64,000 bases of DNA, from contig NZ_CP163520.1 of NCBI RefSeq assembly GCF_041080675.1, forward strand, positions 620,001 through 684,000, read 5' to 3'. Below the pieces are notes generated by a model. The model was given only the letters and a program-made list of their open reading frames with translations. It did not search any database and was not told the DNA's origin. The position numbers were made by a program, and so were the translations under genes. Of the stretch, positions 24,839 to 33,187 are shown piece by piece (position 1 is the first letter of the stretch; each line of letters starts with the position of its first letter). Source of the DNA: Streptomyces sp. cg36. Lineage in GTDB: Bacteria > Actinomycetota > Actinomycetes > Streptomycetales > Streptomycetaceae.

Positions 24839-27667
24839 TCAGTCGAGGAGAAGGGGATTGGGCAGTGCGGCGGCGGGATGCATCCGCAAAAGCGTGTGCA
24901 GGACCCCGGAAAGCCCGGACATCAGACTTGGCGAGAACGCCTCGCGCGCCAATCCCCCGACCGGGCCGCGCTGTTCGAGCCCGGAGAGGATTTCCCCGTC
25001 GTGCGCGTCGGCGTCACCGAAACCGATGGCGGTGAGGAACTCCCACAGCCCCAGATCTCCGTGGCACAGGGTGTGGCTCCAGCCGAACCCCTCCGCCGCG
25101 CAGGCCCGGGCGGCGCGGCGGGCCATGTCCAGATGGGTGTCCATGCCGGTCCGCCGGTGCAGGTCGAGCATGCCGATCCCGATGCCCGCGCTGCCGTGGC
25201 ACCAGCTGGTGAAGAAGTCCTCCTCGGCGCCGACGCGCACATCGAGCCAGTTGCCCTGCTCGGGCCGGTAGAGCGACTCCTGGTAGGCGAAGGCCCGGTC
25301 GGCGAGGTGGTTCCAGCCGTGCCGTTCCGCCGGGGATCCCGCCCCGCTCAGGGCGAGCCGCGTCAGCGCCCAGCCGATGCCGGTGGCGCCGTGCGCGAAG
25401 CCGCCGATGCCCTCCGGGTTGAGCCGGGTCGTCCAGCGCGCACCGCTCGCGTCGACGGTGGCCAGCCCGGACAGCCTGCGCCCGACGCGCGCGGCGGCGG
25501 CGAGCCAGCGGTCCTGCCCGGTCGCCGCGGCCAGGCCGAGCAGCGGCACGATCGCGCCGGCCGCCCCGTTCAGGAGGTCCACCTCCACGTCGTCGTCGAC
25601 CAGCGGCCCCTCGGTGAGCAGCAGGGCCCGCGCGGCGGCCCGCTCCAGCAGCCACTCCTCGCCGAGCACCCGGTGCAGCGCCAGCCACGTCCACACCTGC
25701 GAGGCGGCGCCGCTGAACGCCCCGGCGGACGGCGTCGGCGTCAGGTCCTCGGTGCCCACCAGCACCCGCAGCGCGCCCTCGAACGTCTCGGTGACGCCGG
25801 GCACTTCGTCCGCCCGTCCGGCCCGCACCTCCGCCCCGTACTCCGCCAGCGTCAGCGCCACCCCGCCCTGCCCGGTGTAGAGGTCGGCGGGCAGCACCCT
25901 GATGGACCAGCCCGCCGGGGTGAAGACCGGGCTGATCCAAGTGACCGTGCCGTCCGCGCCGCGCACCGCCCCGTCGCACAGCCGCCGCACCATCTGCGCG
26001 GCGAGCTCGCGGCGGCGGCGCTCGCGGTCGCGTGCGTGCGGGGCGACGGCACCCGCCTGTACGCGCGAGGGCAGCGAGCGCTCGTTGAGGTACGCGCCGA
26101 CCAGCGCGTCCTGGATGACCGACTCCTCCTGCGGCAGATCGGCGGTGCGCCAGTCCTCGATGGTGGTGCGCACGTCGTCCGCGCCCACGGTGAAGGTGAA
26201 CATCGGGACGTCACCGGCCAGCAGGTCGGCGATCTCGCCGTCGATGGCCTCGCGGTCGGTCGGCGCGCCGGGCAGCACCTCGGCGTTGCGCCGCAGGATG
26301 TCCCGGGCCCGCTCGACGGCCGCCGGTTCGTCGTGCAGCGAGGCCGGGTGCCACAGCATGCGGCCGATGTCGACGTACGCCTGGGTCGGGCGCAGGATCC
26401 GTCTGGCCTGCGCGCCTTCGAAGCGCCGCAGCAGCCCGTACGGATCGACGCCGGGGCGGCGCAGATGCGCGGTCATCTCCCGGAAGCCCGCCAGGACGCG
26501 GTCCCAGTAGGTGCTCAGCACCGGGGCGGGGCTGGGGTGGTTGCCCGCCGAGGGCATGGCCACCAGGTCCACCTGGAACCGGGCCGCCGCGGTGCCGCCG
26601 TCCGCGATCACGGGGTGGGGGATCAGCGGCTGCTGCCCGGGCAGCGCCCCGATGCCGGAGATGTCCACGCCGCCGAGCGCGAAGCCCGTACCGCGCACCG
26701 GCAGCAGTCCGGTGCGCAGCACGGTGCGGCGGATCGCCGCCGCGGCCACGTCCACCGCGTCGCCCCGGCCGCTGGGCGGGAAGGGCGCGGGGGCGTCGAA
26801 GAGGGTCTCGGCGTCCACGATCACCGGCACCGGACCCGCGGCGATCATGTTCTCGGCGTGCATGTCGGTGCCGCCGGTGAAGCGCAGGACGGCCAGCCAG
26901 TGCCCCACGCCCCGGTAGAACGCGGCGAGTTCGGCGTCGTCCGCGCAGTAGCGGTGGTGGACGAACTCGGACCAGCCGTAGCCGTCGCGCACCAGCGTGC
27001 GCGGCACCCGGATCCTCTCGTGCGGCGCCGGGGCACCGGGGAAGTCCGCGAACAGCTCGTCCAGCAGCGCGCCGAGCGCCACGTCCGCCTGTGACGGGCG
27101 GGGTTTGTACATCACGCCGGCGCCGCCGAAGTCGACGCGGCTGACGGTCAGGCCCCCGCGGTGGGTGTCGCCCGCCCCGAACTCGACGGCGCTGAGCTCC
27201 CCCACGGATCCGCCGAGCAGTGACCCCAGCGGTTCGCGGTCGGCGGCGAGCCGCTGGGCGAATCCGGCCGTCGCGGCCACCGACAGCTGCGCCACCGCGT
27301 CGACGCGCCGCGCCAAGGTCGGGTACCGCTCGGCCAGTTGGTCCAGATAGCCGTCCTGTGCGGCCCGTTCGACGAAGTCGGTCCAGATCTCGCTCTCCGC
27401 CCTGGCCCTGCTCTCCGGGGACTCACCGCCCGCCGTCAGGCGCAGCGCGTGCAGTTCGATCAGGAACAGGCGGGACAGCTTGGCGTGCAGGGACCTGAGC
27501 AGTGCTTCGTGGCCCGCGTCGAGCACCACGTCCCGCTCCTTGTCCGACAGCTGGTCCACGGCGGCCAGCCGCCGGGCCAGCTCCTCCCGCCAGGGGCGGG
27601 CGATGGTGCGTACGGGCCGGGCGAACCACTCCGCCTCGCCCCCCTTCGACGGCGCCGGAACGTCCAC
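24839..27667 (-). CDS. lanM: Class II lanthipeptide synthetase LanM
   Basis: 942 residues. Residues about 120-560 are the DUF4135 dehydratase/kinase-like domain that phosphorylates and eliminates Ser/Thr of the precursor: GGLTVSRVDFGGAGVMYKPR, GTDMHAENM near residue 267 and PVIVDAETLFDAP. The C-terminal 350 residues are a LanC-like cyclase with GGFAHGATGIGWAL and zinc ligands Cys-His in SWCHGSAGIG (about 820) and Cys-His in TLCHGDLG (about 867), so both steps should be active. The start GTG 27667 follows GGGGAG; a GTG nine codons upstream lacks one. No transporter or protease gene is adjacent. A lanthipeptide precursor gene precedes it by 285 bp on the same strand. Confidence 0.93.
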   Translation of the reverse strand: MDVPAPSKGGEAEWFARPVRTIARPWREELARRLAAVDQLSDKERDVVLDAGHEALLRSLHAKLSRLFLIELHALRLTAGGESPESRARAESEIWTDFVERAAQDGYLDQLAERYPTLARRVDAVAQLSVAATAGFAQRLAADREPLGSLLGGSVGELSAVEFGAGDTHRGGLTVSRVDFGGAGVMYKPRPSQADVALGALLDELFADFPGAPAPHERIRVPRTLVRDGYGWSEFVHHRYCADDAELAAFYRGVGHWLAVLRFTGGTDMHAENMIAAGPVPVIVDAETLFDAPAPFPPSGRGDAVDVAAAAIRRTVLRTGLLPVRGTGFALGGVDISGIGALPGQQPLIPHPVIADGGTAAARFQVDLVAMPSAGNHPSPAPVLSTYWDRVLAGFREMTAHLRRPGVDPYGLLRRFEGAQARRILRPTQAYVDIGRMLWHPASLHDEPAAVERARDILRRNAEVLPGAPTDREAIDGEIADLLAGDVPMFTFTVGADDVRTTIEDWRTADLPQEESVIQDALVGAYLNERSLPSRVQAGAVAPHARDRERRRRELAAQMVRRLCDGAVRGADGTVTWISPVFTPAGWSIRVLPADLYTGQGGVALTLAEYGAEVRAGRADEVPGVTETFEGALRVLVGTEDLTPTPSAGAFSGAASQVWTWLALHRVLGEEWLLERAAARALLLTEGPLVDDDVEVDLLNGAAGAIVPLLGLAAATGQDRWLAAAARVGRRLSGLATVDASGARWTTRLNPEGIGGFAHGATGIGWALTRLALSGAGSPAERHGWNHLADRAFAYQESLYRPEQGNWLDVRVGAEEDFFTSWCHGSAGIGIGMLDLHRRTGMDTHLDMARRAARACAAEGFGWSHTLCHGDLGLWEFLTAIGFGDADAHDGEILSGLEQRGPVGGLAREAFSPSLMSGLSGVLHTLLRMHPAAALPNPLLLD

Positions 27668-27892
27668 CCGTCCACTCTCCCCATGTCGTCGCACGTTTCA
27701 CGCCGTTCTGGCGCCCCAAAGGTGTGGGGAACCGCGCGGCCGGCCCAAGAGCGGTGGGCGCGGCGAACGGTCCCCCACCCGCCCGTCTCGCACTGCCCGT
27801 CCGCCGGACGTCGCACCGCGCGTACCGCCCCTCCCGGCAGGCTCACGCCTCGGGGGGAACGGTCGGCCCGGCGAACGCTCAATGGACGGGAC

Positions 27893-27912
27893 CCGGAGAG
27901 GGCACTCTCCGG
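27893..27912. terminator. Attenuator-like hairpin between lanA and lanM
   Basis: CCGGAGAG (27893-27900) and CTCTCCGG (27905-27912) form a perfect 8-bp stem with a four-base loop, 40 bp after the precursor stop. A partial terminator here would make more precursor than synthetase, as is usual in lanthipeptide operons. The rest of the 285-bp gap shows no gene. Confidence 0.65.
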
Positions 27913-27952
27913 CAGGGTGCTCCACGGACGGTTCTCGCGGTGCTGCCGGTGA

Positions 27953-28153
27953 TCAGCAGCACCAGCTGCCGCGCGACCCACTCGGGCTGGAACAGAAGCC
28001 GTAGAGGGAGTCGCTGGGGTCGGTGAGCGCCGCCTCGGCGGCGGCGCCGCCGACGTAGAGCGGACCGGCGGGGTTGGTCTGACCGTACGCACTCTCCGAC
28101 CCCGACAGCCAGGCGTTGAGCACAGCGGCGGCGGGAACGTGGGTCTGGGGCAT
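27953..28153 (-). CDS. lanA: Lanthipeptide precursor peptide (LanA-like)
   Basis: 66 residues from ATG 28153, with GGAGG seven bases before it. The leader is helical at first (VPAAAVLNAWLSG), then NPAGPLYVGGAAAEAALTD, which contains a GG and an Ala/Glu stretch. The C-terminal region is rich in Ser and holds all three Cys (54, 65 and 66) in SLYGFCSSPSGSRGSWCC; dehydrated Ser plus Cys could form up to three (methyl)lanthionine rings. The exact leader-core border is not certain (after the GG at 35-36 or nearer Asp45/Asp48). It does not resemble nisin, mersacidin, cinnamycin or lacticin cores that I know. Located just upstream of lanM on the same strand. Confidence 0.85.
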   Translation of the reverse strand: MPQTHVPAAAVLNAWLSGSESAYGQTNPAGPLYVGGAAAEAALTDPSDSLYGFCSSPSGSRGSWCC

Positions 28154-28198
28154 CTGCGGCCTCCGGACATAGGGATTGGGACGGGTTGCCCAGTCCCG

Positions 28199-28226
28199 AG
28201 TATTGCCGGATCCGAACACCTGTCAG
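28199..28226 (-). promoter_or_regulatory. Candidate lanA promoter
   Basis: On the minus strand CTGACA (28226-28221) and AATACT (28204-28199) are spaced 16 bp apart, about 45 bp before the lanA start. The region 28227-28482 holds no gene that I can see. Confidence 0.55.
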
Positions 28227-28482
28227 ACGACTAATCCGGCCACACTGCCGAGGTGTTGGTGCGCGGCACCGCGGTCCGTGTGTCGCCGGGGACCACGTCG
28301 CGGACGAGCACCGACGCGGCCGTGCCGCCCCGGCCGTCCGGCGGCCGGGGCGGCGGCGCGAGGAAGCGGTCGCGGACGGATCACGCCGCCCGGCGCAGGC
28401 TCCCGGACGGCGGAAAGCGGCCTCTATCGCTTGATCCCCCGCGATGGCCGACTTCAGCCTTGACCGGCCCGCCGGTCAAGGC

Positions 28483-28616
28483 TTCCCGTTCCCCCGGCGG
28501 ACATCGGGCGGACCGATTCCCGTTCCCCCGGCGGACATCGGGCGAATGGTTTTCCTTCACCCGGGCGCACGTCGGGCGAACGGATCTCTTTCCCCCGGGC
28601 GGACGTCGGGCCCAGC
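28483..28616. repeat. Four degenerate ~33-34-bp tandem repeats
   Basis: Units begin near 28483, 28517, 28552 and 28584. The first two share TTCCCGTTCCCCCGGCGGAC followed by ATCGGGCG; the last two are diverged but keep CCCGGGCG..C and GTCGGGC. The 34-bp period is not a multiple of three, so the repeats are not coding. They lie between the lanthipeptide promoter region and the gene at 28675, without spacers between them. Confidence 0.75.
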
Positions 28617-28674
28617 GCCCGGGTGGTCGGCAAAGCGTTTGTGGGCCGCCGAGGCGGCCCACTACCGTGCCGGT

Positions 28675-29331
28675 GTGGAACTCTTCTCACAGTCGTGGAC
28701 AGCGCTGCTCGCCTCGGTCGCCGAGCTCTCCGACGAGGACTTCGCCCGGCCGTCCGGCTGCACCGGCTGGCTGGTCCGGGATCTGGTGTGCCACCTGGTC
28801 ATCGACGCCCAGGACGTCCTGATCACCCTGGCCACCCCCGCCGACGGCCCGCCCACCCGGGACGCGGTGACCTACTGGGAGCCCGCCGAGAAGCCGCCGA
28901 CCGGGGACGACCCCCTCGACGCGCTCACCGTCCGGCTGGCCGCGGCGTACGAGCAGCCGTGGCTGCTCAAGTTCCATCTGGACGACGTGGGCTCGGCAGC
29001 GGGCCGTGCCGCTCGACTCTCGGACCAGGAAGGTCTGGTGGGCACCCGCGACCAGGTGCTCACCACGGGCGACTACCTGACGGCGTACGTACTGGAGTGG
29101 ACGCTGCACCACCTCGACCTGGTCGCACACCTCCCGAACGCCGCCCAGCCGCCCGCGCCGGGGCTGGCCCGCTCCCGCGCGATGCTGGAGCGGATCGCGG
29201 GGGCGGAGTTCCCCGCCGCGTTCGGCGACGCGGACGCCCTGCTGGTGGGCACCGGACGGCGGGCCCCCACCGAGGCCGAGAAGGCCGCGCTGGGCCCGCT
29301 CACGTCGAAGCTCCCGCTGATCCTCGGATAG
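28675..29331 (+). CDS. Maleylpyruvate isomerase N-terminal (DinB-fold) family protein
   Basis: 218 residues if GTG 28675 is used; an in-frame TTG at 28639 is an alternative. The MDMPI N-terminal pattern is clear: ELSDEDFARPSGCTGWLVRDLVCHLVIDAQDVL with a metal-ligand His, and LEWTLHHLDLVAHLP with the second and third. It lacks the MDMPI_C domain of the paralogue at 21048. Such proteins are thought to be mycothiol-dependent; the substrate is not known. It is preceded by the 34-bp repeat block. Confidence 0.82.
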   Translation: MELFSQSWTALLASVAELSDEDFARPSGCTGWLVRDLVCHLVIDAQDVLITLATPADGPPTRDAVTYWEPAEKPPTGDDPLDALTVRLAAAYEQPWLLKFHLDDVGSAAGRAARLSDQEGLVGTRDQVLTTGDYLTAYVLEWTLHHLDLVAHLPNAAQPPAPGLARSRAMLERIAGAEFPAAFGDADALLVGTGRRAPTEAEKAALGPLTSKLPLILG

Positions 29332-29354
29332 CCCGACGCGGAGCCATCTCTCCT

Positions 29355-29774
29355 TCACCCCTTGTTACTTGACGCTGCGTCAATCAGGGTCGGGCAGGAC
29401 TCGGGCTCCGGTGCAGCGGCTTCCACGGGTGCGGGGGCCGGTGTGACCGGGCGGGGGCCACGGCGGCCCGCGATGCGGCAGCCGACACAGCCCGCGTGCC
29501 CCCGGCGGGCCGGGACGTCACGCACCCGCCAGTCCCGGAGCCCGGCCGGGCGCGGACCGGACGCCTTGCCCCACCCCAGCAGATGCAGCGCCCAGGTGAT
29601 GAGTACGGCGAGCACCAGGTCGGCCAGCCCCACCCACAGCCCGACCGGGGAGCCCGCGACGAGCGCCGCGCCGGTGACCAGGGCGCTGCCGACGGCGAGC
29701 GCGGTGCCGGTCCATCCCGCGACGGTGTGCCCCATGTCGTGGTCGCCGTGTGCTCCCGAGTGGTGTGATCCCAT
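29355..29774 (-). CDS. HGxxPAAW-like small membrane protein
   Basis: 139 residues from ATG 29774 with GGGAGA six bases upstream. The start is His/Gly-rich (SHHSGAHGDHDMGHT), followed by VAGWTG and two membrane segments (ALAVGSALVTGAALVAG and LWVGLADLVLAVLITWALHLLGWGK), the pattern of the streptomycete HGxxPAAW family. A longer-than-usual hydrophilic C-terminus carries CVGC and Pro/Ala-rich sequence. The His-rich N-terminus could bind metal. Function unknown. Confidence 0.75.
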   Translation of the reverse strand: MGSHHSGAHGDHDMGHTVAGWTGTALAVGSALVTGAALVAGSPVGLWVGLADLVLAVLITWALHLLGWGKASGPRPAGLRDWRVRDVPARRGHAGCVGCRIAGRRGPRPVTPAPAPVEAAAPEPESCPTLIDAASSNKG

Positions 29775-29926
29775 GTCTTCTCCCTGAAGTACCAGCGCAT
29801 CGGGCCGGGTCGGTCGGACCGGCGGGATGCCAGGGCCCGTCCGGCGGGTCTTGTCGGGGACGCGGGTGGCCGGCACGGGATGACGAGGCGAGCGAGTGGA
29901 CAGTGGTGAACAGCCGTGCCGCGCAC

Positions 29927-29963
29927 TAGAATGTCTTACTTGCTAAGTATCTTAGATCGTAAG
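29927..29963. promoter_or_regulatory. MarR promoter and 29-bp operator
   Basis: TAGAAT (29927-29932) is a good -10 box. It is followed immediately by a fully symmetric element, CTTAC-N3-CTAAG-N3-CTTAG-N3-GTAAG (29935-29963), that ends ten bases before the MarR start codon. A repressor bound there would block its own transcription start, so autoregulation is likely. Confidence 0.8.
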
Positions 29964-29973
29964 GGGAATTTCG

Positions 29974-30468
29974 GTGGAAGGCAAGGCGCGCCCGGCGGCG
30001 GCTCCCGAGCAGGCGCTGGCGGCGATGGACCGCATGATCGCGCTGGCGCACATCGGACAGCAGGACGTCGCCTCGCGGCTCGGACTCAATCCGACCGACC
30101 TCGTCTGCCTGGGATTCCTGGTCGAGGCGGCGCTTGCGGGCGAGGCCCTGACCGCGGGCGAACTCGCCGAGCGGGCCCGGCTGACCACCGGCGGCGTCAC
30201 CGGTGTGCTCAACCGGCTGGAGAAGGCGAACTACGCGCGCCGCCAGGCCGATCCGAGCGACCGGCGCCGGGTCCGGGTGGTCATGGACGAGTCCGCCCGG
30301 GCCCGCGTCCTCGCGGTCTACGGGCCGTTCTACGAACGTCTGGGCACCCTGCTGGGCGACTACTCGCCCGACGAGATCGCCGTACTGGCGGACTGGTTCA
30401 CCCGGGCGAAGGAGCTGATGGAGACATCGCTGCGCGAGATCCGCGAGGGCGGGGAGGCACCCGCCTGA
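29974..30468 (+). CDS. MarR family transcriptional regulator
   Basis: 164 residues from GTG 29974, after AAGGGG. The winged helix shows LTAGELAERARLTTGGVTGVLNRLEKANYARR as recognition region and the wing QADPSDRRRVRVVMDES, with N- and C-terminal helices for dimerisation. It probably controls its own gene through the operator just upstream; the nearest other targets are the HGxxPAAW gene on the other strand (200 bp away) and the DUF1992 gene downstream. Confidence 0.9.
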   Translation: MEGKARPAAAPEQALAAMDRMIALAHIGQQDVASRLGLNPTDLVCLGFLVEAALAGEALTAGELAERARLTTGGVTGVLNRLEKANYARRQADPSDRRRVRVVMDESARARVLAVYGPFYERLGTLLGDYSPDEIAVLADWFTRAKELMETSLREIREGGEAPA

Positions 30469-30577
30469 CACACCCTCGCCCCCTCCCGCTCCCGGCCGGG
30501 CAGCGGGTGGACGGGCGCGGGTGATTAGGGTGGAAGGTGTGCCGCTTTCTCCGTTCGTGACGTGAAGGGGTGATCCG

Positions 30578-31000
30578 GTGACCGAACGCAAACCCCCGGG
30601 GGTGAGCTTCGAGTCGTGGGTGGACAAGCAGATCCGCGAGGCGCAGGAGCGCGGCGAGTTCGCCGAGTTGGCCGGTTTCGGCAAACCGCTGGAGGACGCG
30701 GAGGCGCCCTACGACGAGATGTGGTGGATACGCCAGAAGATGGCCCGTGAGGGTGTGACCGGCATGCTGCCGCCCGCTCTCGCGCTCCGCAAGGAGATCG
30801 AGGACGCCCTGGCCTCGGTGGGGCGGCTGCGCTCCGAACGGGCCGTCCGCGCACTGCTCGAACCGCTCAACGACAAGATCCAGGCCGCACTGCTGCGCCC
30901 GCCGCCGGGACCGCCGTTGGGGCGGAAGCGGATCGACGTGGACGAGGTCGTGCGCGAGTGGCGCGCGGCCCGCGGGACCGGGGCGGAGCACACGGGCTGA
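30578..31000 (+). CDS. DUF1992 (DnaJ-C28-like) protein
   Basis: 140 residues from GTG 30578 with AAGGGG upstream. The conserved domain covers residues 8-80: FESWVDKQIREAQERGEFAELAGFGKPLEDAE and DEMWWIRQKMAREG, the hallmark of the DUF1992/DNAJC28 conserved region, followed by a Pro-linker and a short basic helix (VDEVVREWRAARG). Function is not established in bacteria. It may be cotranscribed with the MarR gene. Confidence 0.87.
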   Translation: MTERKPPGVSFESWVDKQIREAQERGEFAELAGFGKPLEDAEAPYDEMWWIRQKMAREGVTGMLPPALALRKEIEDALASVGRLRSERAVRALLEPLNDKIQAALLRPPPGPPLGRKRIDVDEVVREWRAARGTGAEHTG

Positions 31001-31157
31001 CGCGCCCCGCCCCTCCCTCGGCCACTTCCGCGAGGACGGCCGCGCGCTCCCCGCACGCCTGGGAGAGTACTGACGACGACTCCCCCGCACCGCGGCCGGT
31101 CCGCCGGTCGGCGGGGGTGTCCGGGCGGGGCGTCGGGCGCGGGACCGGGAGGGGTTC

Positions 31158-31910
31158 GTGGGTGTGGGGTCGGTCGGACGGAGCGCGTTGCTCGTCTGGG
31201 TGGGTGCCGCGGCCGTGCTGCTGGCCGGTTGCGGCGGCGGGACGGGCGGGGAGTCCGGCTCCGCGGCCCGGCGGCCGGGGCTGACGGCGTACGCGAGCGT
31301 GGCGGCGGTGCCCGAGCGGCTCGCGGCGGACGGAACGACGATCGTCGTGGGAGATCCGCGGGCACCGGTGACGGTCGCACTGCTCGAGGATCCCCGGTGC
31401 CCGGTGTGCGAGGAGTTCGAGGGCACCGGTGGCGGCGGCCCGGTGCTGCGGGACGCGGTCGTGCGGCGGACCGTGCGCACCCAGTACACGTTGGCGTCGT
31501 TCCTGGACGACCGGCTCGGCGGTGGCGGCTCGAAGCGGGCGGTCAACGCCCTGCGGGCCGCGCTGGACGCCGGGAAGTTCACGGAGTACCACGAGGTGCT
31601 GTACGGCAATCAGCCGCAGGAGTCGACGGACGGCTTCACCACCGCGCGGCTGCTCGACCTCGCCGCCAAGGTGCCGGGACTGCGCGGCCCCGCGTTCGAC
31701 GCGGCCGTGCGGACCATGAGGTACCGGGACTTCGTCGCCGCTTCGGAGCGGGCGTACGAGGCCCGGGGCACCGAGCGGGGCCAGGGCCCCGGGACGCCGA
31801 CCGCCGAGATCGACGGCTACCGCGTCCCGGTCGACGCCAACGCCGTCCTCTTCGACGCGCACGCGTTCACCGGACTGCTGAGGACCGCCCTGAGTCGGCA
31901 CGACGGCTGA
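31158..31910 (+). CDS. Thioredoxin-fold (DsbA-like) lipoprotein
   Basis: 250 residues from GTG 31158 after GGGAGGGG. The lipobox is LLAGC (Cys25). The thioredoxin-fold domain starts with VVGDPRAPVTVALLEDPRCPVC; Cys81 and Cys84 form the CPVC redox centre, followed by a helical insert, YEARGTERGQGPGTPTAEIDG with the cis-Pro loop (GTPT). This is the DsbA/thioredoxin_4 type found on actinomycete membranes, likely a disulfide oxidase or reductase for exported proteins. It is convergent with the epimerase gene. Confidence 0.86.
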   Translation: MGVGSVGRSALLVWVGAAAVLLAGCGGGTGGESGSAARRPGLTAYASVAAVPERLAADGTTIVVGDPRAPVTVALLEDPRCPVCEEFEGTGGGGPVLRDAVVRRTVRTQYTLASFLDDRLGGGGSKRAVNALRAALDAGKFTEYHEVLYGNQPQESTDGFTTARLLDLAAKVPGLRGPAFDAAVRTMRYRDFVAASERAYEARGTERGQGPGTPTAEIDGYRVPVDANAVLFDAHAFTGLLRTALSRHDG

Positions 31911-31946
31911 CCCGGCCGCACCGCCGTCCGCGCCACCGCCTCGCGA

Positions 31947-32930
31947 TCAGCCGGTACGGAACGGCAGGTCGCGCACCCGGGGGCTTCCGCGTTCGGCGCG
32001 TACGCGCCGCACCAGGTCGGTGGCGGCCCCCGCCCACTGGTCGTGCTCGAAGGAGAAGCCCGCTTCCAGGAGTCGGCCCGGCACCACACGGCGGCTCTTC
32101 AGCAGCAGTTCGGTGTCCGAACGCAGGGCGAGCGCGCCGAGTTCGGCCATCCACTTGGTCGCGGGCAGTCCCACCGGGGCGCCCCAGGCCGCCCGCAGCG
32201 CGCGCATGAAGGCGCGCTGCGGCAGCGGGCCGGGGGCGGCGAGGTTGACGGGTCCGGCGATGTCGTCGCGCCGCACCAGGAACTCGACCGCGCGCACGAA
32301 GTCCCGGTCGTGGATCCAGGAGACGTACTGCGCGCCGCCCGCGACCGGACCGCCGAGGCCGTGCCGTACGAGCCACGACAGGACGTCGAGGACGCCGCCC
32401 GCGTCGGGGCTCATCACCATCGCCGAGCGCAGTGCGACCTTGCGGGTGTGCGGGGTGGCCGCGCGCTCCTGCTCCCGCTCCCAGTTCCTGGCGATGTCGA
32501 CGCTGTAGGCCCAGTAGTCGGGTACGCCGGGCTCGCCGCCGCCGATCACGCCGTTCGCCTCGTCGTTGGCCGCGTCGAAGCGGTGGGCGTAGAGGGTCGC
32601 GGTGCTCATCTGCAACCAGACCCGGGGCGGGGCGGCGGCCCCCGCGACGGCCTCTCCCACGACCCGGGCGGAGTCGACGCGCGAGTCCATCATGGCCCGC
32701 AGGTTCTCCGGCGTGTAGCGGCAGCTGACGCTGCGGCCCGCGAGGTTGACCACGACGTCGCTGCCGTCGATCTCCGCGGTCCAGGGGCCGGGGGTCCGGC
32801 CGTCCCAGTGGACCTCTCCGGCGCCCCTGGGATGCCGGGTCAGGACGACGACCTCGTGGCCGGCGGCGGTCAGCGCGCGCTTGAGGACCGTGCCCACCTG
32901 CCCGGTGCCCCCGGGAATCACTATCTTCAT
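31947..32930 (-). CDS. TIGR01777-type NAD(P)-dependent epimerase
   Basis: 327 residues from ATG 32930 with GGAGGGG six bases upstream. The Rossmann motif is VIPGGTGQVGTVLKRAL at residues 4-20, then VVNLAGRSVSCRYTPENLR, STATLYAHRFD and the catalytic-region equivalent DYWAYSVDIARNWE; the C-terminal DUF1731 segment is ALRAAWGAPVGLPATKWMAELGALALRSDTELLLKSRRVVPGRL. This matches the SDR family TIGR01777 (YfcH-like), whose substrate is unknown. A dyad upstream suggests regulated expression. Confidence 0.9.
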   Translation of the reverse strand: MKIVIPGGTGQVGTVLKRALTAAGHEVVVLTRHPRGAGEVHWDGRTPGPWTAEIDGSDVVVNLAGRSVSCRYTPENLRAMMDSRVDSARVVGEAVAGAAAPPRVWLQMSTATLYAHRFDAANDEANGVIGGGEPGVPDYWAYSVDIARNWEREQERAATPHTRKVALRSAMVMSPDAGGVLDVLSWLVRHGLGGPVAGGAQYVSWIHDRDFVRAVEFLVRRDDIAGPVNLAAPGPLPQRAFMRALRAAWGAPVGLPATKWMAELGALALRSDTELLLKSRRVVPGRLLEAGFSFEHDQWAGAATDLVRRVRAERGSPRVRDLPFRTG

Positions 32931-32961
32931 CGGCCCCTCCTCGGTGCGTGGCACGACCCTA

Positions 32962-32985
32962 GCCCATGGAGTTGAACACGTTCAA
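32962..32985 (-). promoter_or_regulatory. Promoter/operator of the epimerase gene
   Basis: TTGAAC-AC-GTTCAA (32972-32985 on the plus strand) is a perfect dyad. Read on the minus strand its first half, TTGAAC, serves as a -35 box with TAGGGT 18 bp further on, ending about 30 bp before the gene. A TetR-, LacI- or HxlR-type repressor bound here would block the -35 box. Confidence 0.6.
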
Positions 32986-33070
32986 AGAGAGGCGTGCGGC
33001 CCGATCGGGGCCCGGCGTTCGCTCCCCGTCGATATGAGCGGCAACCGGATGACATGCCTCCAGATCATGT

Positions 33071-33087
33071 CGTATTCGAACAATACG
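33071..33087. promoter_or_regulatory. Inverted repeat upstream of the lectin gene
   Basis: CGTATT-CGAAC-AATACG is a perfect 6-bp dyad in the 257-bp divergent gap, 100 bp before the lectin start and in a locally AT-rich patch. Confidence 0.4.
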
Positions 33088-33187
33088 GCCATGAGCCCCG
33101 CCCGCCAGACTCGACGCCACCTCGGTCGAACGCTCGATCGGGCTCGCCCGGGCAGGGCCACTGCTCCGTCGGGAAGGAACCCACGAC

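Noticed and set aside
28483..28616. CRISPR array
   Set aside because: The 33-34-bp units are directly adjacent with no unique spacers, degrade from copy to copy, and no cas genes are present.
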